From Desulfobacca acetoxidans (lineage in GTDB: Bacteria; Desulfobacterota; Desulfobaccia; Desulfobaccales; 0-14-0-80-60-11), in contig DYJG01000011.1 of assembly GCA_020723225.1 (NCBI GenBank), forward strand, positions 1 to 15,390: a stretch of DNA of 15,390 nucleotides, written 5' to 3'. The translations under genes and the position numbers were made by a program. Shown here in pieces: positions 1-5,756 of this stretch. Within the stretch, counting starts at the first letter, position 1. Every line of letters starts with the position of its first letter. The notes under the pieces were generated by a model. It worked only from the letters and a program-made list of their open reading frames with translations, ran no database searches and was not told the DNA's origin.

Positions 1-36
1 GCAAAGACGCCAAGACGCAAAGTAAAAAGACGCAAT
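1..36. repeat. Short-period ACGCAAAG-like tandem repeat
   Basis: Degenerate tandem units of 7-8 bp around ACGCAAAG / ACGCCAAG are visible from the first base, so the array probably continues upstream of the window. A related stretch built on GACGCAGAG lies at 3577-3602. There is no coding potential. Function unknown; this type of purine-rich repeat is seen in intergenic DNA of many bacteria. Confidence 0.6.
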
Positions 37-65
37 AACACGTAGGGTAACTGCTTGTTATTCTT

Positions 66-154
66 CTCGTTCCCAAGCTTGGCTTGGGAATGAAAGTACA
101 GGGCAAGTTAAACTTGCCCTGTATCCGCATTCCCAAGTACAACTTGGGAACGAG
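66..154. repeat. 89-bp nested palindrome (cloverleaf-like element)
   Basis: The element is bounded by perfect 12-bp inverted repeats, CTCGTTCCCAAG at 66-77 and its complement at 143-154. Inside lies a second perfect pair, CTTGGGAATG at 83-92 with its complement at 128-137. In the centre is a 13-bp stem, TACAGGGCAAGTT at 97-109 paired with 111-123 around one base. The TTCCCAAG/CTTGGGAA arms can also pair locally (70-77 with 83-90, 130-137 with 142-150). It can therefore fold either as one long hairpin or as three adjacent stems. It encodes no protein and resembles a REP/MITE-type dispersed element; no transposase is present here. Confidence 0.8.
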
Positions 155-160
155 TTAAAG

Positions 161-188
161 TGGCCAGTAGCCAGTGGTCAGTGGCCAG
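161..188. repeat. Heptanucleotide tandem array (TGGCCAG type), 4 units
   Basis: Four contiguous 7-bp units follow the consensus TRGYCAG with no indels. The same unit occurs in inverted orientation at 3527-3568. This is one of at least seven period-7 arrays in the gaps of this window. Confidence 0.75.
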
Positions 189-218
189 TAAAAAGCCATA
201 GTGAGCGCAGGACTTACC

Positions 219-279
219 CCCTCTCCCCCCGCCTAGAGGCTCCATCTCTACCCTGCCGCTAACCGGCGGGGGGAGAGGG
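219..279. repeat. GC-rich inverted repeat
   Basis: CCCTCTCCCCCCGCC at 219-233 pairs perfectly with 265-279, leaving a 31-bp loop. The arms are polypyrimidine/polypurine. No T-tract follows, so it is not a convincing intrinsic terminator. It is better read as another dispersed intergenic repeat in this gene-free 453-bp stretch. Confidence 0.65.
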
Positions 280-364
280 CCGGGTGAGGGGGGCAAGCTT
301 TCCATGTTTTACGGGTGTGCCGCAGGACCAAGAAGAACTGTTACGAAGAGTTCCTTTAGGCGGT

Positions 365-423
365 ATCCGCACAGGCTTTCCAGCCTGTGCGGATTAATAC
401 CCGGGCGGGCGAGACGCCCACCC
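365..423. repeat. Two adjacent hairpin repeats upstream of the YdcF-like gene
   Basis: ATCCGCACAGGCT at 365-377 pairs perfectly with 382-394 around a TTCC loop. It is followed by GGGCGGGCG (403-411) pairing with CGCCCACCC (415-423) with one mismatch. The second resembles a hairpin repeat common in Desulfobacterota and other genomes. A longer reading frame of the downstream gene would run through these repeats, which argues against any start codon upstream of 454. Confidence 0.7.
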
Positions 424-453
424 TACGGGCTTTTTCTAATTTTCTGGGAGGAA

Positions 454-1023
454 ATGACCATCAAAACTCCTCCTTCTTTGGAAGTCCTCATTGTCTTAGG
501 CGGCCGGGTGGGTGCGGACGGCTACCCGGGAAGGCCCACCCGGCTGCGCCTTCTTCATGCCCTGAATCTGTGGCGGGAGCGTTACCCCGAGGCCTATTTC
601 CTGGTTAGCGGCGGGCAAAACCGGGGAGCGCCAGTCTCCGAGGCCCGGGCCATGGCGGAGTGGTCCCTGAAGTGGGTGGAGGAAAACTGGGGGACCGAAG
701 CCAAGCAGCGTCTCGCCGCCCGGATCGTCCTGGAAGAGACCAGCCGCAACACCGCCGCGTCCGCGGCCAACGTCCTGGCCCTGGCCCAAAGCCTGGGGCT
801 GAAACGGCTGGGCCTGGTCACGGATCATCTACACATGCGCCGGGCCCATTACCTCTTCCGGCGCCAGGCCCGGGGCCGCCTGCATTCCCTCCACCCCCTC
901 CCCTTCCCTGGCCTGCTCCGGGACTACTGGCAGCGCCGCCGCTTCCTGCGCCTGGGGAAGATGCTGCTTAGGGAGGGAGGGGCGTGGGTGAAGGTGTTGG
1001 GGAGGCGGATGGTGGGGATATGA
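454..1023 (+). CDS. YdcF/ElyC/SanA-like (DUF218) family protein
   Basis: The product is 189 residues. It shows the DUF218 pattern: a first strand ending in VLGG (residues 11-17), SGG with a following SEARAMAEW (52-70), E-x-x-S-R-NT (95-100) with an AxxN helix, and LVTDHLHMRRA (121-131). There is no transmembrane helix or signal peptide, so it resembles the cytoplasmic YdcF form rather than membrane-anchored SanA/ElyC. The biochemical role of the family is poorly defined; some members affect envelope maintenance. The frame stays open to 304, but the upstream 50 codons run through hairpin repeats. ATG 454 follows GGGAGGA, though the Shine-Dalgarno spacing is tight (2-3 nt). TTG 478 is a possible alternative start. 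The C-terminus (152-189) is strongly basic. Gene and neighbours share no evident pathway. Confidence 0.75.
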   Translation: MTIKTPPSLEVLIVLGGRVGADGYPGRPTRLRLLHALNLWRERYPEAYFLVSGGQNRGAPVSEARAMAEWSLKWVEENWGTEAKQRLAARIVLEETSRNTAASAANVLALAQSLGLKRLGLVTDHLHMRRAHYLFRRQARGRLHSLHPLPFPGLLRDYWQRRRFLRLGKMLLREGGAWVKVLGRRMVGI

Positions 1024-1057
1024 GGTAACAGGTGTTAAGGGTTAGGGGTCAGGGGCC
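1023..1057. repeat. Heptanucleotide tandem array (AGGGGTC type), 5 units
   Basis: Five contiguous 7-bp units drift along the array from AGGTAAC to AGGGGYC. The array starts on the last base of the TGA stop of the preceding gene. The 3'-most units match the complement of the array at 2661-2702, so both have the same orientation relative to the gene they follow. Confidence 0.7.
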
Positions 1058-1178
1058 TGGGGAGCCGCACCCCGGCTAATATTGATTGCTTTTGTAGAAA
1101 TGGACAATTCATGTTAAATTTTCTAATTAGCGATAGTATTGGAGATAATAATTAAGAATGAAAAGGCGTTAACAATAG

Positions 1179-2462
1179 ATGCTCAAAAAAATCTGGCATG
1201 ATCCTGTTTGGAGTAAAGTAATTGCAACCGCAATTTTTGCCTCACTGACAGCCGTCGGATATTATATCTTTGGTGGGCGGCAAGTTATTAAGATATTTCT
1301 CCGATATAGTATTAATATACCACTGTGGATATTAATGCTTCTTTGCCTACTATTATTAACGCTTCTTATATTCATTAGATCATATAAGAAGGCAGCCAAT
1401 GCGCGGCATGTCTTACGTTTTGTACCGCTTCATAGTCAACGCTGGTGGCATTTAGCAAAGCAGCCAGATGAAAGTTTTTGCTCACAAATCGCTCTTGATG
1501 TTCAAGTCACTAATATTTCTTCCGCTCCAGTCAGAATTGTAATGGTCAGTCTTATAAAACCGAAAGCTAAGATTCTACACGCGGTGGCAAGCCTTCCTGT
1601 GCCAGGAACTCACTATCATAGCTTTGAACAACCAGTACCGCCTCACAGAACCACGAGGGCAGGAATACATATAATGGCGCGCGGGAAGCTGGCAGCCCAA
1701 GGCAGTCCGATATGCATCACGCTTGGCTTCACAGATCAATATGGTCAGGAATATAAGCTTAAAAACATCACTATCGAAACAAGAGATAAACCCATTCCTA
1801 AAATAAAAATTAAGGAACGCATTGATTCACAGCCCCACAAAATGCCATGGACATATAATCCAGATATAGAATCCGTTGCTATTTGTGATGCGATTTTGAA
1901 AGAAGAAAAACGGAACTATGCAGCTTACGGACGCAGTCGCGGTGGCCTGGGGAGTCTTAATGTCGGGCTCCAAAGTGAGCCAAATTATGGTTGGACTGAA
2001 GTTGGCAACTTGCCGTCCCTCTTGTGGAAAAAAGGTGATGGGAAAAAGATATCATCACCCAACTTGGAGCGATTGCTCAGGACTTATGAAGCTCTTAATT
2101 ACACTGACAAGGACAACCTATGTCAGTATTTACTGAGTCAATTACAAAAAGACTCTCTATTTGCTGACGTTTCCTACTTTGTATTTCTCGCACTTCACCG
2201 AATTGGAAGAACGATAGACGCTTTGAAAACAGCGCGGACTTATCTCGCCGGGGATAAGGTCTATGGGTATAGTAATCTCTTGGGGACCTTATCGGCAGTC
2301 ATATCACACGAGCATTTTGAGATTGAACCAAACTTGTATCCTCAGATTATACAGGAGCTTGAGGGTGACCAAGAATATGATTTCAGGTTAAAAGAAAAAA
2401 TAAACCTCGCTATACTAGAACAGCTTGACGTTGGCCGGACGCCAACAAAAAATGAAACATAA
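1179..2462 (+). CDS. Unrecognised two-helix membrane protein with large soluble C-terminal part
   Basis: The product is 427 residues and I do not recognise the family. Two hydrophobic helices are visible (about 14-31 and 48-66) joined by a short loop. A basic stretch (RSYKKAANARH) follows, favouring a cytoplasmic C-terminal region. Residues about 95-205 look beta-rich and Ig-like (DVQVTNISSAPVRIVMVSLI, then ITLGFTDQYGQEY). Residues about 230-290 hold a glycine-rich segment (YGRSRGGLGS, GWTEVGNLPSLLW). Residues 295-420 are mostly helical. The gene is clearly richer in A+T and in codons such as ATA, TTA and AAT than the genes around it, which suggests horizontal acquisition. Start ATG 1179 is preceded only by a weak AAAGGCG. 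A short ATG-led frame upstream at 1158 closes after four codons. Membrane anchoring, foreign composition and a toxin-antitoxin neighbour would fit an accessory or defence gene, but no motif proves it. Confidence 0.7.
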   Translation: MLKKIWHDPVWSKVIATAIFASLTAVGYYIFGGRQVIKIFLRYSINIPLWILMLLCLLLLTLLIFIRSYKKAANARHVLRFVPLHSQRWWHLAKQPDESFCSQIALDVQVTNISSAPVRIVMVSLIKPKAKILHAVASLPVPGTHYHSFEQPVPPHRTTRAGIHIMARGKLAAQGSPICITLGFTDQYGQEYKLKNITIETRDKPIPKIKIKERIDSQPHKMPWTYNPDIESVAICDAILKEEKRNYAAYGRSRGGLGSLNVGLQSEPNYGWTEVGNLPSLLWKKGDGKKISSPNLERLLRTYEALNYTDKDNLCQYLLSQLQKDSLFADVSYFVFLALHRIGRTIDALKTARTYLAGDKVYGYSNLLGTLSAVISHEHFEIEPNLYPQIIQELEGDQEYDFRLKEKINLAILEQLDVGRTPTKNET

Positions 2463-2561
2463 AAAACTGGACAAAATCCCGTCAATTATCCATATCCAAA
2501 AGAGCTCCTGCACCATGCTTAATGGCGAGGGTCTATCTCTACCTTGAAAACTGGACAAAAT
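2463..2561. repeat. 15-bp direct repeat pair
   Basis: AAAACTGGACAAAAT occurs at 2463-2477 and again at 2547-2561, exactly 84 bp apart, just after the stop codon of the preceding gene. The 69 bp between the copies has no coding potential. The pair could be the remains of a mobile element or a recombination product; no transposase or attachment site is visible. Confidence 0.6.
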
Positions 2562-2562
2562 A

Positions 2563-2600
2563 CGAGATTCTTCACTCCGCTGCGCTCCGTTCAGAATGAC
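2563..2600. repeat. Dispersed palindromic repeat (GAGATTCTTC...CAGAATGAC type)
   Basis: This is an imperfect palindrome with ATTCT at 2567-2571 and AGAAT at 2593-2597 around a CGCTGCGCTCCG core. I recognise the general type as a repeat found between genes in many bacterial and metagenomic sequences. Read on the minus strand it yields a protein-like string (VILNGAQRSEES) that is often mis-annotated as a small gene. Confidence 0.6.
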
Positions 2601-2660
2601 AAGAGAATTCGCAGAGGTATCAGTCGATAATAACTCCGCATACTGCGTCATAGCCATTGG

Positions 2661-2702
2661 CCCTGCCCTCTGACCCCTGACCCCTGACCCCTGCCCCCTG
2701 CC
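2661..2702. repeat. Heptanucleotide tandem array (CCCTGAC type), 6 units
   Basis: Six contiguous units follow the consensus CYCTGMC with no indels. The array ends two bases downstream of the minus-strand antitoxin stop codon. Its complement (GTCAGGG) matches the array at 1023-1057. Confidence 0.8.
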
Positions 2703-2704
2703 TT

Positions 2705-3043
2705 TTAAAGGATAGCTTCAATCCCTTTGCGGCGGATCACGTTCAGCAGCACGAGGGCCGCGCCGGTGGGGCGCTTTGCGCCCCGCTCCAACTGGGACAC
2801 GTATCCGGGTGTGACGTTCAGGTAATGGGCGAACACCGCCTGGCTCATGTGCGCCCGTTCGCGCATGGCCCGGATATCTTCTCCGGTCAGCGGCTCGATT
2901 CCGGCTTGGTCCTCCACGCCCAGATGGCGCATGGTGATTTTCCGGTAAGCCTCATCAGACATGATCCCGATTTCGTTCATGTCCTTGGCCGACTCAAGCA
3001 GTGCTTGGGTAAGCCGGGATAGTTTTTTGGGTTTGGCCGTCAT
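2705..3043 (-). CDS. XRE-family antitoxin of a type II toxin-antitoxin pair
   Basis: The product is 112 residues. The C-terminal half (about 55-108) is a Cro/CI-type helix-turn-helix: DIRAMRERAHMSQAVFAHYL, then a turn and recognition helix TPGYVSQLERG (78-88), followed by RPTGAALVLLNVIRRKG. This pattern matches HigA/NadS-like antitoxins. The N-terminal 50 residues probably contact the toxin. Start ATG at 3043-3041 is preceded on the minus strand by AGGAGA with 7-nt spacing, and overlaps the toxin stop as ATGA, so translation is coupled. The protein is expected to neutralise the toxin and repress the shared promoter at 3432-3460. No downstream gene follows on this strand within 240 bp. Confidence 0.88.
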   Translation of the reverse strand: MTAKPKKLSRLTQALLESAKDMNEIGIMSDEAYRKITMRHLGVEDQAGIEPLTGEDIRAMRERAHMSQAVFAHYLNVTPGYVSQLERGAKRPTGAALVLLNVIRRKGIEAIL

Positions 3044-3408
3044 GGTGTTGTCTCCTGCAATTTTCCCTCTTGAAGGGCGAGCGCAAGGTATTCGTTACTT
3101 GCTTCAAGCCATATAGCCGCCATTTCCCTTAGCGTGGCCAGCTCGTCGCCTGTGATGTTCTCACGCTCCTTTTTAGCGAAGCCGTAGAGAAACACTGCTC
3201 GATCCCCGGCACAGTAGGCAATTAGCATCCGGTAGCCCCGAGAGCGCCCCTGCCCTGCCCTTGCCACCCTTTGCTTGATGATGCCGCCGCCTAAATCGGC
3301 GTCCACGATGCCACGCTCTGCCCGCTCAATAGCTTGGCGCAAGCTGTCATCGCTGATCCGTTCATCCCGTGCGAAGCGCACGAACCACTTGTTTTTGAAA
3401 ATCCGCAC
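3040..3408 (-). CDS. RelE/HigB-like type II toxin
   Basis: With the start chosen here the product is 122 residues. It has the N-terminal RIFKNKWFVRFAR, the central KQRVARAGQGRSRGYRMLIAY (45-65) and VFLYGFAKKERENI (72-85). These match the RelE-like toxin group that pairs with XRE antitoxins; members act on mRNA, often ribosome-dependently. A GTG 18 bases further upstream (3426) is in frame but lies at or before the predicted transcription start. GTG at 3408-3406 is preceded by GGGAG with 8-nt spacing and gives the usual family N-terminus, so it is preferred. The toxin gene comes first and the antitoxin second, the order typical of higBA. The C-terminal tail after residue about 108 is polar. 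The exact cleavage target cannot be read from the sequence. Confidence 0.85.
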   Translation of the reverse strand: MRIFKNKWFVRFARDERISDDSLRQAIERAERGIVDADLGGGIIKQRVARAGQGRSRGYRMLIAYCAGDRAVFLYGFAKKERENITGDELATLREMAAIWLEASNEYLALALQEGKLQETTP

Positions 3409-3431
3409 GCCGCTCGCTCCCAACACTATAA

Positions 3432-3460
3432 ACTATATTTCATAGTATTATATATGTCAA
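3432..3460 (-). promoter_or_regulatory. Sigma-70-type promoter and likely operator of the toxin-antitoxin pair
   Basis: On the minus strand a perfect TTGACA (3460-3455) is followed after 17 bp by TATAGT (3437-3432). This predicts a transcript start near 3425 and a leader of only about 17 nt. The -10 box overlaps an inverted repeat ACTAT-N5-ATAGT (3432-3446), and a second ACTATA lies at 3425-3430. That is a plausible operator for autorepression by the XRE antitoxin. Confidence 0.75.
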
Positions 3461-3526
3461 CCTCTTTTTGGAAAACCTTTTGTGTGGATGATAACAAAAC
3501 TCGGACTGAAAATTTCCTAATGGCTT

Positions 3527-3568
3527 ATGACCACTGGTTACCGGCCACTGGCCACTGGCTGCTGACAG
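3527..3568. repeat. Heptanucleotide tandem array (CTGGCCA type), 6 units
   Basis: Six contiguous degenerate 7-bp units are present. The central unit CTGGCCA is the exact complement of TGGCCAG found at 161-188, so the two arrays are one family in opposite orientation. A GACGCAGAG-type purine repeat related to the one at 1-36 follows at 3577-3602. The rest of the gap to 3908 contains no gene. Confidence 0.7.
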
Positions 3569-3650
3569 CTTTTCAGAGAGACGCAGAGAAAGCGCAGAGA
3601 GAAATAGGATCAATCAGGCATTTTGCCAAAGTCCGGTAATCGGTGTCCCA

Positions 3651-3664
3651 TTTTCCGTTTTCTG
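3651..3664. repeat. Two-unit TTTTCCG/TTTTCTG heptad repeat
   Basis: Two adjacent 7-mers belong to the same type as the four-unit array at 6165-6192. Two units alone would be weak evidence; the match to the other array makes it worth recording. Confidence 0.4.
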
Positions 3665-3761
3665 TATAAATATCCAACAACTCTGCCACTGCTCCCCCTC
3701 TAACTTGAACTGCTGAAAACTGGCAAATTTCTGATTACCCCCTGATTTCCCTTAACTTTTC

Positions 3762-3789
3762 CCGATCCCAAATAAGTGCGAAGGATCGG
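3762..3789. promoter_or_regulatory. Inverted repeat upstream of the nuo promoter
   Basis: CCGATCC at 3762-3768 and GGATCGG at 3783-3789 are perfect 7-bp arms with a 14-bp spacer, about 30 bp upstream of the predicted -35 box. No T-run follows. It could bind a regulator of the complex I operon; this is inference from position only. Confidence 0.35.
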
Positions 3790-3798
3790 CACTCCCTG

Positions 3799-3848
3799 AA
3801 TAAAAAATAAAAAAAGGCTTGACAGGATAGGGAAAATCGGATTAAAAG
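3799..3848 (+). promoter_or_regulatory. Probable promoter of the nuo operon
   Basis: A perfect TTGACA lies at 3819-3824. The best -10 candidates are TTAAAA (17-bp spacing) or TAAAAG (18-bp spacing, 3843-3848), both imperfect. An A-rich tract at 3799-3815 sits where an UP element would. This predicts a leader of about 55 nt before ATG 3909, containing a small AT-rich hairpin (TTTTTC 3873-3878 with GAAAAA 3883-3888). Confidence 0.5.
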
Positions 3849-3908
3849 TATGCGTTAGTCAAACATAAGAAATTTTTCACAAGAAAAACCCTCTCTAGTA
3901 GGTCGATA

Positions 3909-5756
3909 ATGCTGGAAATTAAACGCCCCGTAAGCGCCACCCTAAGCCCGGAGCAAGTTTCCGCCATCCAGGAGACCTGCCGCCGTTTCCGCGCCACCAA
4001 GGGCGGACTCCTGCCCTCCCTGCACGCCGTTCAAGGTATCTGCGGCAATTGGCTGCCGCTGGAAGCCTTGCAACTGGTGTCCGAAGGCATGGATGTCCCC
4101 TATCCTTACCTTTACGGCGTCATGAGCTTTTACACCATGTTCTCCCCGACTCCCCGGGGCAAGTACATTATCCGGGTCTGCGAATCGCCCCAGTGCCACA
4201 TCCTGGGCGTGGAGAACCTGGTGGACGTGCTCAAGGCCGAATTGGGGGTCGGTGTAGGAGAAACCACCAAAGACGGCCTCTTCACCCTGGAGCACACCGC
4301 CTGCCTGGGCTGCTGCGAAGTGGCGCCGGTGATGCAGATCAACGAAGTGCTGCACGGCCGCCTCACTGCCGACCGGATTAAAAATATCCTCGCGGACTAC
4401 CGGGCCGGCAAAGCCCCGGACTATCGGGAGATTCGCCGCACCACCAACGCCCTGAGCGATTATCCCCCCAGTCCCGATGAACTGGTGCTGCTGGCCAACG
4501 TGGACCAGATGGACCCCATGAGCCTGGATGACTGCCTGAAACGGGGCGGCTACGAGGGCCTGAAAAAGGCCCTGTCCATGACCCCGGAAGAGGTGGTCAA
4601 CGTGGTCAAGGACTCCGGCCTCCGGGGCCGTGGCGGCGCGGGTTTCCCCACCGGCTTGAAATGGTCCTTCACCCTGCCCAGCCCCGTCTTCCCCAAGTAC
4701 ATCGTCTGCAACGCCGACGAAGGGGAGCCCGGCACCATCAAAGACCGCTACATCATGGAGGGCGACCCCCACAAGCTGCTGGAGGGCATTGCCATTGCCG
4801 GCTACGCGGTGAAGGCGAATTTCGGCTATATCTACTGCCGGGGTGAATATTACCTGTCCATGCACCGGCTGAACACCGCCATTAAAGCCGCGGAGGCCAA
4901 GGGCCTGTTGGGCGACAACATCATGGGCTCCGGCTTCTCCTTCCACATCCAGGTGCAGACCGGCGGCGGCTCTTACGTCTGCGGCGAGGAAACTGCGCTC
5001 ATCGAATCCATCCAGGGACAAAGAGGCAATCCCCGGGTCAAGCCGCCCTTCCCCGGCCAGGTCGGCGTCTGGTACAAGCCCACCATCGTCAACAACGTGG
5101 AGTCCCTGTCGAACGTGCCTTCCATCGTCCTCAAAGGCTCCGAATGGTACAAAGCCAAAGGCACCCAGGACACCGCGGGCACCAAGATTTTGCAGGTCGT
5201 GGGCCACGTGAACAAGCCCGGCATCGTTGAAGCCAACCTGGGCATGACCATGCAGGAACTCATCGACAAATACGGCGGCGGCGTGCGTTCGGGCCGGAAA
5301 ATCAAGTCCGTCCAGCCCGGCGGCGCGTCCGTGGGCTTCTTCCTGCCGGAACATCTGAACACCGTCATCGAACACGGCGCGCTGGCCAAGGTGGAAGGAG
5401 GTCTGGGGTCCGGCACCATGATGGTTATGGACGACACCACCTGCATCATCGACGTGGTGAAGTGCCTGCTCTACTTCTTCCAGCACGAATCCTGCGGCTT
5501 CTGCCTGCCTTGCCGCCGGGGCACCCGGGTGCTCTACGAGCTGATCTGCAAGGTGGCCGCGGGCCACGGCACCCAGGGGGACCTGGACCGCATGTACAGC
5601 TTGTCCAAGGCCATGGTGGAAAGCGCCAACTGCGCGCTGGGGTGGAGCCCCCACTCCTTCATCAAGACCACCATGGAGCGGTTCAAGGAAGAATACGACG
5701 CGCACCTGGCGGGGAACTGCCCGCTGGGGGTGTGTAAGGCGGAGACGCATCATTAA
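3909..5756 (+). CDS. nuoEF: NADH-quinone oxidoreductase, fused NuoE-NuoF subunit
   Basis: The product is 615 residues joining two complex I subunits. Residues about 10-165 are NuoE: a thioredoxin-like domain binding the N1a [2Fe-2S] cluster through C91-x4-C96 and C132-x3-C136. A linker (about 166-190) leads to NuoF, which binds NADH, FMN and the N3 [4Fe-4S] cluster. FMN/NADH motifs are GLRGRGGAGFPTGLKW (237-252), NADEGEPGTIKDR (268-280) and GGGSYVCGEETALIE (352-366). N3 ligands are C529, C532, C535 (ESCGFCLPC) and C575. The fusion is continuous, with no stop or frameshift. The same order occurs in HoxF of NAD-reducing hydrogenases. The C-terminus (NCPLGVCK, 603-610) resembles the segment that in HndC/HydB-type NuoF homologues precedes a ferredoxin domain, absent here. 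The gene heads the operon, behind the promoter at 3819, with a modest AGTAGG site. Other complex I genes downstream exclude a hydrogenase or NADP-reducing role as the simplest reading. Confidence 0.95.
   Translation: MLEIKRPVSATLSPEQVSAIQETCRRFRATKGGLLPSLHAVQGICGNWLPLEALQLVSEGMDVPYPYLYGVMSFYTMFSPTPRGKYIIRVCESPQCHILGVENLVDVLKAELGVGVGETTKDGLFTLEHTACLGCCEVAPVMQINEVLHGRLTADRIKNILADYRAGKAPDYREIRRTTNALSDYPPSPDELVLLANVDQMDPMSLDDCLKRGGYEGLKKALSMTPEEVVNVVKDSGLRGRGGAGFPTGLKWSFTLPSPVFPKYIVCNADEGEPGTIKDRYIMEGDPHKLLEGIAIAGYAVKANFGYIYCRGEYYLSMHRLNTAIKAAEAKGLLGDNIMGSGFSFHIQVQTGGGSYVCGEETALIESIQGQRGNPRVKPPFPGQVGVWYKPTIVNNVESLSNVPSIVLKGSEWYKAKGTQDTAGTKILQVVGHVNKPGIVEANLGMTMQELIDKYGGGVRSGRKIKSVQPGGASVGFFLPEHLNTVIEHGALAKVEGGLGSGTMMVMDDTTCIIDVVKCLLYFFQHESCGFCLPCRRGTRVLYELICKVAAGHGTQGDLDRMYSLSKAMVESANCALGWSPHSFIKTTMERFKEEYDAHLAGNCPLGVCKAETHH

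Noticed and set aside
219..279. GC-rich inverted repeat considered as an intrinsic terminator.
   Set aside because: The loop is 31 bp and no T-tract follows on either strand.
108..305. Possible 65-residue minus-strand gene at the window start.
   Set aside because: It lies entirely within palindromic and tandem repeats and is proline/glycine-rich.
304..453. N-terminal extension of the YdcF-like protein by 50 residues.
   Set aside because: The extension translates hairpin repeats and lacks family similarity; ATG 454 gives the normal N-terminus.
2415..2657. Possible 80-residue minus-strand gene.
   Set aside because: Its middle is the translation of the dispersed GAGATTCTTC-type palindromic repeat, and it overlaps the end of the orphan gene.
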